Assembly (NCBI GenBank): GCA_019351895.1
Contig: JABBOH010000003.1
Location: 151,975 to 215,974, forward strand
Source: Pseudomonadota bacterium
GTDB lineage: Bacteria; Pseudomonadota; Alphaproteobacteria; Acetobacterales; Acetobacteraceae
DNA length: 64,000 bases
Direction of reading: 5' to 3'
Position numbers and translations under genes: made by a program. The stretch's first letter is position 1; every line of letters begins with the position of its first letter. Under the pieces are notes generated by a model. The model did not search any database. It was not told where the DNA came from and was given only the letters and a program-made list of their open reading frames with translations. This document shows, piece after piece, positions 33,892 through 42,095 of the stretch.

Positions 33892-34908
33892 CTAATGACC
33901 GAGGCGTCGGCTTCTGAGGCGATCGACGAAGACGGCGGCGATGATGATCGCGCCGACGAACGTGTCCTGCCAGTAGGTGTTGACGTGGGCGAGCACGAGG
34001 CCGTTGCGGATGACCTCGATCAGGGCGGCGCCGACCATGGCCCCGAGGGGACCGCCGACACCGCCGAGAAGGTTGGCGCCGCCGATGACCGAGGCCGCGA
34101 TGATGCGGAGCTCATAGCCATCGGCGAGGTTGGCCGGAACCGAGCCGAGCCAACCGGCGAGCAGGATGCCGGCGAAGGCCGCCGACAGCCCGGAGATCAC
34201 GTAAACGCCGGCCTTGATGGATGTGACGGGCACACCGGTCAGTTCCGCCGCGCGCTCGTTGCCGCCGATGGCGAACACATAGCGGCCGCGGGACGTGTGG
34301 TGCAGCATTACCGCCATGAAGATGCCGAGCAGCACGAGATAGATCAGCGGCACGGGGATGCCGAACAGCGATCCGTCGGTCAGGCGGAAGAACAGGTTGC
34401 TGTCGGCGCCCGAGATGTTGACGCCCTGGCCTCCGGTGATGGCGTAGCAGAGGCCGCGCACGATGCTGAGCATGCCGAGCGTGGTGACGAACGGCGTGAG
34501 GCCGATCCGCGCGATCAGCAGACCGTTGCAGAGGCCGATGCCCGCGCCGACCAACATGCCGCCGATGATCGACAAGGCCATGACGGCGCCCGGCACCGAT
34601 GCCAGCCCGGTCGCACCCAGCGCCTGGAACAGGAGCGCGGTGATGATCGCGGACAGCCCCATCGTGGACCCGACCGAAAGGTCGATGCCGCCGGTGATGA
34701 TGACGATCGTCGAGCCCAGGGACACGATGCCGATATAGGAGAAGTCGGTGAGGACGTTGCTGAGGTTGCCGAAGGTCAGGAAGGCCGGCGCGACGAAGGA
34801 TATGATGATGACCAGCAGCAGCAGCGCGAGGCAGACGTACGCGGTCTGCGTCGCCAGAAACCCGCGCGAATGCCATGGCACGCGGTTGATGTTGGCAAAG
34901 TCGCTCAT
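33892..34908 (-). CDS. Sugar ABC transporter permease (FrcC/RbsC-like)
   Basis: This 338-residue inner-membrane permease has 9-10 predicted helices. Family blocks are IVSLGSTIVIITGGIDLSVG, IVRGLCYAITGG, the EAA-like loop FAIGGNERAAELTGV that docks on the ATPase, and GGANLLGGVGGPLGAMVGA. The gene lies 58 bases after the ATPase and 39 bases before the binding-protein gene, giving the order ATPase-permease-binding protein. Confidence 0.9.
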   Translation of the reverse strand: MSDFANINRVPWHSRGFLATQTAYVCLALLLLVIIISFVAPAFLTFGNLSNVLTDFSYIGIVSLGSTIVIITGGIDLSVGSTMGLSAIITALLFQALGATGLASVPGAVMALSIIGGMLVGAGIGLCNGLLIARIGLTPFVTTLGMLSIVRGLCYAITGGQGVNISGADSNLFFRLTDGSLFGIPVPLIYLVLLGIFMAVMLHHTSRGRYVFAIGGNERAAELTGVPVTSIKAGVYVISGLSAAFAGILLAGWLGSVPANLADGYELRIIAASVIGGANLLGGVGGPLGAMVGAALIEVIRNGLVLAHVNTYWQDTFVGAIIIAAVFVDRLRSRRLGH

Positions 34909-34966
34909 GCGCGCGCCCGGCGCCTCGTGCCAAGGCCCGCCATAGGCAGGACGAACGTCCCGGATG

Positions 34967-35707
34967 TCATGCGGCTTCCAATGCTCCCGTGATCAACCCG
35001 GTTACTTCCTGAGGAGAGGACTTCACGACCGGCTTGTCGGCGACGAGGCGGCCGCGCCGCAGCACGATCACGCGGTCGCAGATCTCGAAAACGTCCGGCA
35101 TGCGATGGCTGATGAGAATGACGGCGATGCCCTGGTCGCGCAGGCGGCCGATCAGGGCGAGCACCTCGGCGATCTGGCGGACGCTGATGGCGGCCGTCGG
35201 CTCGTCCATCAGGATCAGCTTGGCGTCGGCCAAGCGCGTGCGGGCGATGGCGACCGCCTGCCGCTGGCCGCCCGACATGCGGCGCACCAGTTCGGCGGGC
35301 CGGGTCTCGCTTTTCAGCTCTCGGAACAACTCGGCGGACCGGCGCTCCATCGCGCGGTGGTCGAGCAGCCGCAAAGGGCCGACCTGGCGATGCAGTTCCC
35401 GTCCGAGAAAGATGTTCGCGGCTGCGTTCAGGTTGTCAGCCAGCGCCAGATCCTGGTGAACGACCTCGATGCCCGCGTTGCGCGCGTCGATCGGGTGATG
35501 AAAATGCACCTCGCGGTCGGCGAAGCGCATCATGCCTTCGCTTTGCCTGAAGACACCCGCGATGATCTTGACCAACGTCGACTTGCCGGCCCCGTTGTCG
35601 CCCATCAGCCCGACGATCTCGCCGGGCGCGATCGAGAAGCTCACATGGCTGAGCGCCTGAACGGCGCCGTAGGATTTCCCTATGTCAACAAGATCGAGAA
35701 GCGTCAT
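34967..35707 (-). CDS. Sugar ABC transporter ATPase, single domain (FrcA-like)
   Basis: This 246-residue protein has one nucleotide-binding domain: Walker A GDNGAGKST, Q-loop VVHQDLAL, signature RMSGGQRQAVAIAR, Walker B LILMDEPTAA and H-loop LISHRM. RbsA-type sugar ATPases usually have two such domains in one chain of about 500 residues; a single one is typical of FrcA-like transporters, where it must act as a homodimer. ATG 35707 is chosen because similarity starts at once (MTLLDLVDIGKSYG); the frame is open further upstream. Confidence 0.87.
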   Translation of the reverse strand: MTLLDLVDIGKSYGAVQALSHVSFSIAPGEIVGLMGDNGAGKSTLVKIIAGVFRQSEGMMRFADREVHFHHPIDARNAGIEVVHQDLALADNLNAAANIFLGRELHRQVGPLRLLDHRAMERRSAELFRELKSETRPAELVRRMSGGQRQAVAIARTRLADAKLILMDEPTAAISVRQIAEVLALIGRLRDQGIAVILISHRMPDVFEICDRVIVLRRGRLVADKPVVKSSPQEVTGLITGALEAA

Positions 35708-36157
35708 CGTGCGGCCACCGCAGCGCGAGCGCGAACAGGTCCCGCGCTCGTGGATGCGGAACAGCGGGCCGGAGGATGGGCGAAATACGGCACAGGACGT
35801 TTCCCTCGGGCTTGTCCAGTCACCGGACAGCCTCCCTTTGTTCGGACATTTGCCAAAGCCTGTACCCCACACGCCAGCCAGCCTCAACAGAACGGACCAA
35901 GAACGGCTTCACTTTTTCGCGCGACCGCATGAGGGCGCGCCTGCCCGATCCAAAAGCCCGAGACCCGGGCTTGACGAAAGCAACATGCACGCCTTCTGGC
36001 CAGCCTCCGCCCCCGGGCGCACAGTATGCCGTTAGCAAATACGTCCGCGCCGCCAACATTTTTCCCGCTTTGAACGCATGCGCCTCGCCCTCGCGCATTG
36101 CGGCCCCGGATGCGCCATGCAACATCTGGCGCGTCCCGCAGAGACCCGGAACCGCCC
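35708..36157. other. 450-bp intergenic region between divergent sugar genes
   Basis: This non-coding stretch separates the transporter operon from the lactonase-reductase genes and must hold both promoters. It is clearly less GC-rich than its flanks. A small inverted repeat TGTCC-7-GGACA (35813-35829), with a third GGACA at 35844-35848, is a candidate operator, perhaps for the nearby SorC-type regulator. No confident -35/-10 pair, RNA gene or terminator was found. Confidence 0.5.
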
Positions 36158-37249
36158 ATGCCGCGATCCCCCCACACGAGCCTCGTCGCCATCGGAACCT
36201 ATACCGAGCGCATGCCGCATGTGGCCGGCAAGGGCGCGGGCATCCATCTGCGGCGCTTCGACCTCGCCACCGGCCTGTTCGGAGCGGAGTTCATCGCCGG
36301 TGGCCTGCGCAACCCGACCTACCTGACTGTCACCCCTGCCGGCGACCGCCTCTATGCGGTCTGCGAGATCGACGCGGCGGAGGGACCGACGCTGGAGACC
36401 TTCGCCATCGACCGGGATGCGCTCACGCTCACGCATCTCGCCGCCACGCCCATTGCGGGCGGCTGGCCTTGCCATCTCAGCCTGAACGCCGATGCGACAC
36501 AACTCTATGTCGCAAACTACCAGACCGGGGACGTGCTTATCATGGCGCTCGACGCGTCCGGCGTCCCGGCCGGCGCGCTGGGGCTGCCCGCGCGCCCGGG
36601 CAGCGGTCCGAATGCGGACCGCCAGGAGGCCGCACACGCGCATTGCGTGGTGCCGAGCCCGGACGGGCGGCACCTCTATATTTGCGATCTCGGAACGGAT
36701 GAGATCGTCCGGCACCCCGTGGTCGGTAGCGGCGTCACCGCCTCGCCCGACCTCGTCATCCCGGCGACCCCCGGCGCGGGTCCGCGCCATATTCTTTTTT
36801 CGCCGTCGGGACGGAGCCTGCTCGCGATCCACGAACTCTCCTCAACCATCAGCCTGCACGGCATGGCGAACCCGGGGCGGATGCTGGCCGAGATCTCGAC
36901 GCTGCCGGAGGGCTGGACGGGGCAGAGCACCTGTGCCGCGATCCGCATCCATCCCTCGGGCCGCTTCGTCTATGCCTCGAATCGCGGGCACGACAGCGTC
37001 TTCGTGGCGGAACTCGACGAGGCGGCCGGACAGTTGCGCGCCGTGGGTTCTTGGCCCGCCGGGGGCCGCACGCCGCGCGACATCGCGATCAGCCCCGACG
37101 GGCGGTTTCTGCTCGCGGCCTCGCAGGACGAGGACCGCATCCGGGTCTTCGCCATCGACCCGGCAACGGGCGCGCTTACGCCGACGGATGAGACGCTCGA
37201 CATCGCAAGCCCGGTCTGCCTCTGCTTCCTGCCGCAACCGACGCCCTGA
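36158..37249 (+). CDS. Lactonase family beta-propeller protein
   Basis: This 363-residue protein is of the bacterial 6-phosphogluconolactonase type (seven-bladed propeller, Pgl/YbhE group) that hydrolyses sugar lactones. Repeated blade motifs are visible, for example LTVTPAGDRLYAVCE, LSLNADATQLYVANYQTGD, VVPSPDGRHLYICDLGTDE, IRIHPSGRFVYASNRGHDS and AISPDGRFLLAASQDED, with the GxGPRH block (GAGPRHILFSP) typical of the active-site face. No signal peptide. It is followed after 45 bases by an aldo/keto reductase, which would supply its lactone substrate. Confidence 0.85.
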   Translation: MPRSPHTSLVAIGTYTERMPHVAGKGAGIHLRRFDLATGLFGAEFIAGGLRNPTYLTVTPAGDRLYAVCEIDAAEGPTLETFAIDRDALTLTHLAATPIAGGWPCHLSLNADATQLYVANYQTGDVLIMALDASGVPAGALGLPARPGSGPNADRQEAAHAHCVVPSPDGRHLYICDLGTDEIVRHPVVGSGVTASPDLVIPATPGAGPRHILFSPSGRSLLAIHELSSTISLHGMANPGRMLAEISTLPEGWTGQSTCAAIRIHPSGRFVYASNRGHDSVFVAELDEAAGQLRAVGSWPAGGRTPRDIAISPDGRFLLAASQDEDRIRVFAIDPATGALTPTDETLDIASPVCLCFLPQPTP

Positions 37250-37294
37250 CGGCGCGCCCCGCAGGCGCGTCCGGCCCCAGGAGGAAACGACACA

Positions 37295-38326
37295 ATGACC
37301 ACACAACTGCCCAAGCGCCGCATCGGCAAGACCACGCTGAGCGTCACCGAAATGGGCCTCGGCACCACGCCCCTCGGCAACCTCTACCGCGCGATGGATA
37401 TCGCGGACGCGGTCGCGACGGTGCAGGCCGCCTATGACGGCGGCATCCGCTACATCGACACCGCGCCGCTCTACGGCTTCGGTCTTGCCGAGACAAGGCT
37501 CGCGCAGGCGACGGCTCCGCTGCCACGCTCCGAACTGGTGATCTCGTCCAAGGTCGGCTACCGGCTCGAACCGGCCAACGCCAGCAATCATAAGCCCGGC
37601 ATCTGGGACCGGCCGCTGCCGATGCGCAGCGTCAACGACTTCTCCCGCGATGCGGTCCTGCGTTCAATCGAAGGCAGCCTGCAGCGGCTCAAGGTCGACG
37701 CACTCGACATGGTGGCGATCCACGACCCGGACGAGTCCGTCTTTCTCAAGCCGGGAGACGATCCCTACGCTCACAGTCACTTCAAGGAGGCTATGGAGCA
37801 GGCCTATCCGACGCTCGCCGAGCTTCGCGGCCAGGGCGTCATCAAGGCGGTCGGCGTCGGCATGAACCAGTGGCAGATGCTGTGCGACTTCGCGGAGGCC
37901 GGCGATTTCGACTATTTCCTGCTCGCCGGGCGCTACACGCTGCTCGACCAGGACTCGCTCGCCCGCCTGCTGCCGCTCTGCGAGGCGCGCTCGATCAGCC
38001 TGATCATCGGCGGCCCCTACAATTCCGGCATCCTCGCGACCGGTGCCGCGCCCGGTGCGACCTACGACTACTCGCCGGCGGGGCCCGAGATGCTGAACCG
38101 CGTGCGCCGGATCGAGACGATCTGCGCGCGGCACGGCCTGCCCCTGCAGGCGGCGGCCCTGCAGTTTCCGCTGCGGAACCCCGTGGTGGCCGCGATCATC
38201 CCCGGCGCCCGCTCGGTGGACGAGATCGCGTCGAACCTCGGCTTTCTGAACCACCCGATCCCGGCGGATTTCTGGGCCGAGCTGAAGGCCGAGCGGCTGA
38301 TCGACCCAGCCTCCCCGACCGGCTGA
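37295..38326 (+). CDS. Aldo/keto reductase, aldose 1-dehydrogenase-like
   Basis: This 343-residue TIM-barrel oxidoreductase has the AKR catalytic tetrad visible as Asp and Tyr in YIDTAPLYGFGLAE, Lys in VISSKVGY and His in VAIHDPDE. The overall pattern, with long inserts and NWLL-like AIIPGARSVDEIASN for the NADP phosphate, resembles D-threo-aldose/L-fucose dehydrogenases that oxidise sugars to lactones. A strong AGGAGG (37279-37284) precedes the ATG. Together with the upstream lactonase this gives sugar to lactone to acid. It converges with the kinase gene. Confidence 0.87.
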   Translation: MTTQLPKRRIGKTTLSVTEMGLGTTPLGNLYRAMDIADAVATVQAAYDGGIRYIDTAPLYGFGLAETRLAQATAPLPRSELVISSKVGYRLEPANASNHKPGIWDRPLPMRSVNDFSRDAVLRSIEGSLQRLKVDALDMVAIHDPDESVFLKPGDDPYAHSHFKEAMEQAYPTLAELRGQGVIKAVGVGMNQWQMLCDFAEAGDFDYFLLAGRYTLLDQDSLARLLPLCEARSISLIIGGPYNSGILATGAAPGATYDYSPAGPEMLNRVRRIETICARHGLPLQAAALQFPLRNPVVAAIIPGARSVDEIASNLGFLNHPIPADFWAELKAERLIDPASPTG

Positions 38327-38341
38327 GACGCGGGTTGCGGG

Positions 38342-38881
38342 CTATGCGAGGCGGAGCGCCGCCCGAAGCTCACCCATCACCGCGTCCCAGTCGGGGGACA
38401 GGCTCGTATCGACCCTGATGACGGGCGCGATGCCGAGCGGGCGCGCGGTCTCCGCGAGCACCCGCAATTCCGGCACGTAGTCGGGCCCGAGATGCCCAGC
38501 ATGGCGTTCACCGGCGCGCCCCGCGTAACGCGCGGCGATGACATCGGCCGGCGCGTGGCACCAGACCTCGACCAGCCGCGTCACCCGGGCCCGTGCGAGG
38601 TGCTGTTGCAGCAGATCCGGCGGCTGGAAGCCGAACCACGCATCAACGACGACGGCCGAGCGCTCGGGAAACTCGGCCACCAGAGCCCAGATGGCACCAT
38701 AGCTCGCGCGCCCGAAACGCCGGTTGTGCACCCGGTCGCCGGTGCCGAGTTCAGCGAACAGCGCCTCTTTGACCGTATCGAGCGCGAGGCGCGGCAAATC
38801 GAGATCGGCCGCGATCCGGCGCGAGACGGTGCTTTTGCCGCTAGCCGGCACGCCGTTGACGAGGATGGCGGCGCGGGTCAT
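38342..38881 (-). CDS. P-loop kinase-like ATPase
   Basis: This 179-residue protein of the AAA_33/gluconate-kinase-like P-loop class has Walker A VNGVPASGKSTVSRR at residues 8-22 and an early LALDTVKEALF block. It may phosphorylate a small molecule of the sugar locus, but the substrate is unknown. It lies 11 bases after the ROK gene in the aldolase-ROK-kinase operon. ATG 38881 is chosen because similarity starts immediately; the long open frame upstream is a shadow of the ROK gene. Confidence 0.75.
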   Translation of the reverse strand: MTRAAILVNGVPASGKSTVSRRIAADLDLPRLALDTVKEALFAELGTGDRVHNRRFGRASYGAIWALVAEFPERSAVVVDAWFGFQPPDLLQQHLARARVTRLVEVWCHAPADVIAARYAGRAGERHAGHLGPDYVPELRVLAETARPLGIAPVIRVDTSLSPDWDAVMGELRAALRLA

Positions 38882-38892
38882 CCGCTGGCCGC

Positions 38893-39930
38893 TCAGGCAG
38901 CCGAAGGGTGAGTAGCGGGCGGATGTGCGGCGGGCGCGTGCCCCAGCGCATGGAGCGCCGCGCCGATCACGCCCGCATCGTCGCCCAACAGGGCAGCGCG
39001 GACCGGGCACTGATACCAGGCCGAGGTCTCGGGCACATAGGCGAGCGCCGCCGCCGCCGCCGCACCGAGGCCGCCGCCCAGCAGCACGACCTCGGGGTCC
39101 GCGACCGCCACCATGCTGCCGATCGCGGAGCGCAGCGGGGTCGCCCAGGCCTCCAGGATCGCCCGCGCCAGAATGGCTCGTGCGCTCGACGCGCCGGATT
39201 GCGCCGCGGCCAGCAGGGCATCGGCCGTGGTTCCCGTGGGCAGCCCGGCCTTCGCCACCAGCCGGCCGAGCGCTGTGCCGGAACTCGTGGTCTCGACGCA
39301 GCCGCGCCGCCCGCAGGCGCAGGGCTCGCCCAGCGTATCGACCGTCACATGGCCAAGCTGACCGGCGAAGGACCGCCCGCGCATGAGGTCGCCATAGCTC
39401 GCGACCGCGCCGCCGATGCCGGTGCCGATCGTGAACATGACCACGTCGCGGCACCCGCGCGCTGCGCCCACGCTCATCTCTGCGACCAGCGCCATGCCGC
39501 AGTCGTTGTCGATGGCGACAGGCAGGCCGAACCGCGCCGCCAGGGTCTCGGCCACCGGCAGCCCCGCGATATCGAGATAACCCGCGGACAGAACGGCGGC
39601 GCGGCGGGCATCAACCCGCCCCGGCAGCCCGATGCCGATCGCCGCCGCCTCGGGGGTCATGACGCGCCCGATCATTTCGGTCAGGGTCGGCACGAAGGCA
39701 TCCCGCGCCCGCTCGACCGGCCCCGCCTCCCGCGCCAGGATGCGGCCGTCGCCGCCGATCCGGGCAACCCGCAGCCGCGTGCCGCCGACATCGACACCGA
39801 TCGCCTGGGCCTGGGAATGGGCCGCGGCCCGCGCCTCCGCCCGCGCCTGCGCCTGCGCCTGGGCCTGGGCCTGGGCCTGGGCCTGGGCCTGGGCCTGCGC
39901 CTGCGCCTGCACGGGGAGGGACGCGTTCAT
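38893..39930 (-). CDS. ROK family sugar kinase
   Basis: This is a predicted ATP-dependent hexose kinase of the ROK family, 345 residues. The phosphate-1 motif GVDVGGTRLRV begins the conserved part (near residue 45), followed by IDNDCGMALVAE, FTIGTGIGGAV, GHVTVD with the catalytic-region His, and the zinc site CACGRRGCVE. The N-terminal 40 residues are abnormal: eleven consecutive Gln-Ala pairs encoded by a hexanucleotide repeat, then RAEARAAAHSQAQA. No alternative ATG lies after the repeat, so it seems to be translated. Cotranscribed with aldolase and small kinase genes. Confidence 0.88.
   Translation of the reverse strand: MNASLPVQAQAQAQAQAQAQAQAQAQAQARAEARAAAHSQAQAIGVDVGGTRLRVARIGGDGRILAREAGPVERARDAFVPTLTEMIGRVMTPEAAAIGIGLPGRVDARRAAVLSAGYLDIAGLPVAETLAARFGLPVAIDNDCGMALVAEMSVGAARGCRDVVMFTIGTGIGGAVASYGDLMRGRSFAGQLGHVTVDTLGEPCACGRRGCVETTSSGTALGRLVAKAGLPTGTTADALLAAAQSGASSARAILARAILEAWATPLRSAIGSMVAVADPEVVLLGGGLGAAAAAALAYVPETSAWYQCPVRAALLGDDAGVIGAALHALGHAPAAHPPATHPSAA
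39845..39910 (-). repeat. Hexanucleotide microsatellite in the ROK kinase gene
   Basis: Eleven consecutive copies of GCCTGS (plus strand; S is G or C) encode a poly(Gln-Ala) tract in the ROK protein. Copy changes by slippage would add or remove Gln-Ala pairs without a frameshift. Confidence 0.92.
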
Positions 39931-39963
39931 CTGGCGAAGCCCCTGGCTGGCCCGCCCGGCATG

Positions 39964-40887
39964 TCAGGCGGCCTGCGCGGTCTCGCCGCGGGAAGCGCGC
40001 AGGATTTCCTGGATCATGCGCAGGCGCGGGGTCGCGATCGTGCGCAGCCGCTCCCGCCGCACCTCGGGATCGAGCGAGATGCAGTCCTTCCAGAGCGACC
40101 GCCCGGCGATGACGCCCGACGCCCCTGCCCGCACCGCGGTCTCGACCTGTCCGAGGAACGTCTCGTGATCGACGCCGGCGGAAAGCACCGCCCAGGGCAC
40201 CTCGCCCGCCATCGCCGAGATCTCGCGGCAGGCGGCCTCGGTGCCGGGATAGGGCAGCTTCAGCACCTTCGCGCCGTGGTCGAGCGCCATGCGCGCGCAG
40301 CCGACGATGAGGTCGGGAAATTGAGCACCGTACTCGGCCGCGTCCTCGCCCTCGACCTGATAGGTCAGGATCTCGACGACCAGCAGCAGGTCCTCGCGCG
40401 CGAAGTCGGCGACGCACGCGTCGATGATGCCGAGGTTGTAGCCGTTGGCGGCGGGCAGATCGGGGCGCAGATAGACCAGCAGCTTCGCCCCCGTGCCGCC
40501 AAGCGCGCGGACCCGCCGGGCGGTCACTCCGGGCACGAGCTTCGAAAGCCGGTAGCCGGTCCCCTCCTCCGCATCCCAGCCTGAATCGTCGAGCCCGATG
40601 AGCAGCGCCGTGTCGCGCGCCAGTACGCCCTCGGTCACCACATGCGGCAGCGCGCAGACCGGATCGAGCAGCACGCAGGAGGCCTCATTGGCCAGATGCG
40701 CGATGATGTCGGCCTTCACCTGTCCGAGTTCGCCGGCGCCGATCTTTGCCTGCGCCGCCGGGTCGGAGGCGAGCAGCTTGCGCATCGCCCCCCGCTGGTC
40801 GCAGGCGACGACCATCATCATGCCGTCCGCCCCGCAGATCTGGCGGTAGGCCCGAAGCTCGGAGGTCGTCATCTTGGTCATGGACAT
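39964..40887 (-). CDS. Class I aldolase, LacD/YihT-like
   Basis: This 307-residue protein is of the tagatose-1,6-bisphosphate / sulfofructose-phosphate aldolase family (Schiff-base mechanism). The start region MMMVVACDQRGAMRKLL matches the family's DQRGA block. ASCVLLDPVCALP, a Schiff-base lysine candidate in AKLLVYLRPD, VVEILTYQ and AKVLKLPYPG are typical later blocks, and GVIAGRSLWKDCI forms the phosphate site. ATG 40887 is preferred; the frame opens 23 codons earlier with unrelated residues. With a ROK kinase and a P-loop kinase downstream, it probably cleaves a sugar phosphate made by them. Confidence 0.8.
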   Translation of the reverse strand: MSMTKMTTSELRAYRQICGADGMMMVVACDQRGAMRKLLASDPAAQAKIGAGELGQVKADIIAHLANEASCVLLDPVCALPHVVTEGVLARDTALLIGLDDSGWDAEEGTGYRLSKLVPGVTARRVRALGGTGAKLLVYLRPDLPAANGYNLGIIDACVADFAREDLLLVVEILTYQVEGEDAAEYGAQFPDLIVGCARMALDHGAKVLKLPYPGTEAACREISAMAGEVPWAVLSAGVDHETFLGQVETAVRAGASGVIAGRSLWKDCISLDPEVRRERLRTIATPRLRMIQEILRASRGETAQAA

Positions 40888-41062
40888 GATCCCGCTTGCT
40901 CGCGTTTCGCGACGTTGCTTCGCTGGCGGCCCCGCCGGCTTCCCGCCGGCCTCCATATCCGCCGTTACGAGACGCCGCGGCGGCGGTGCTCTACTATAGA
41001 CGGGGCTGGGCGCCTCTCTGGCGTTTCCTTCTTGGTCCGAGCACCGTAATATCTCTCAGAAA

Positions 41063-41070
41063 GCAATTGC
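41063..41070. promoter_or_regulatory. Palindrome overlapping the SorC-type gene's leader
   Basis: GCAATTGC, flanked by AA on both sides, lies 12 bases before the regulator's start codon and would block translation or transcription if bound. It may be an autoregulatory operator. The evidence is position and symmetry only. Confidence 0.25.
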
Positions 41071-41082
41071 AAGCGGAAACTG

Positions 41083-42027
41083 ATGGCTCAGGATAAGGTG
41101 CTTGCATCGCGCACGCTGCTCCACACGGTCGCGAAGATGCATTACGTCAGCGACATGCCGCAGGTGGAGATTGCCCGGCGTCTCGACCTCTCGACCGCGA
41201 CCGTCTCGCGCCTCATCAAGCGCGCGCGGGAGGAGGGGATCGTCCGCATCGAGGTGCGGGAGCTTGCGGCGGAGGATGCGATCGGCGGCGAGATCGCGGC
41301 GCGGCTCGGGCTGCAGCAGGCCATCGTCGTGGACAGCACGCATGACGGCGGCGGCATCGCGGCGCTCGCGGCCCCGGTGCACGCGCTGCTGCGCAGCCTG
41401 TCGCCGGGCGCGGGCTCGGTGCTGGCCATCGGTTGGGGCCGGACAGTATGGGAAATCGTCCGCTCCGGCATGCCGCGCCTGCCCGGCATGACCCTCGTGC
41501 CGTGCAGCGGCGGACTAGACGAGGTGGCGCAGCATTATCAGGTGAACGAGTTCGTCCGCGTGGCCGCCGAGCAGGTGGGAGGCACGCCGCGCTTCATCCA
41601 CGCCCCCTACCTCCCGGCGGACCGGCTGCGGGAGTTCATCCTGGCCGACACGGCGACACGCTCGAACCTCGAACTCTGGGACCGGATCGACATCGCCCTC
41701 GTCGGCATCGGGCCGCCTTACGCCGCCGAGCCAGCCGTCGGCGGCCCCACCTCGGCGCCGCGCGACGCGGTCCTCGGCCCCGCCGCGGGCGACGTGCTGC
41801 GGCACTATTACGACGCCGAGGGGCATGCGCTAAGCTGGGCCGGGGAGAGCCGGATCCTGGCGGTGACACCTGATCAGCTGCGCCGGACGCCGGTCGTCAT
41901 CGGCGCGGCGGCATCGCGCGCCAAGGCGGTCAGCATCATCGGCGCGGCCCGCGCGCGCCTGTTCAACGTGCTGGTCACCGATCTCAGGGCCGCCGAAGCG
42001 GTGCTCGAGCGTCTCGATGGCGGTTGA
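41083..42027 (+). CDS. SorC/DeoR-type sugar-binding transcriptional regulator
   Basis: This 314-residue regulator has an N-terminal helix-turn-helix (YVSDMPQVEIARRLDLSTATVSRLIKRA is the recognition region) and a C-terminal sugar-phosphate-binding domain of the SorC type. Blocks there include VLAIGWGRTVWEIV, TLVPCSGG, the IGPPYAAEPAVGGPTS segment and VIGAAASRAKAVSIIGA. It is divergent from the aldolase operon and is the natural candidate to control the whole sugar locus with a sugar phosphate as inducer. Confidence 0.88.
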   Translation: MAQDKVLASRTLLHTVAKMHYVSDMPQVEIARRLDLSTATVSRLIKRAREEGIVRIEVRELAAEDAIGGEIAARLGLQQAIVVDSTHDGGGIAALAAPVHALLRSLSPGAGSVLAIGWGRTVWEIVRSGMPRLPGMTLVPCSGGLDEVAQHYQVNEFVRVAAEQVGGTPRFIHAPYLPADRLREFILADTATRSNLELWDRIDIALVGIGPPYAAEPAVGGPTSAPRDAVLGPAAGDVLRHYYDAEGHALSWAGESRILAVTPDQLRRTPVVIGAAASRAKAVSIIGAARARLFNVLVTDLRAAEAVLERLDGG

Positions 42028-42095
42028 GATGCAACTTCGGCTCGACGGCTGCGGCTCTTCCATGATTTATTGCCTGTTCAAAACGAGTGAACCCG

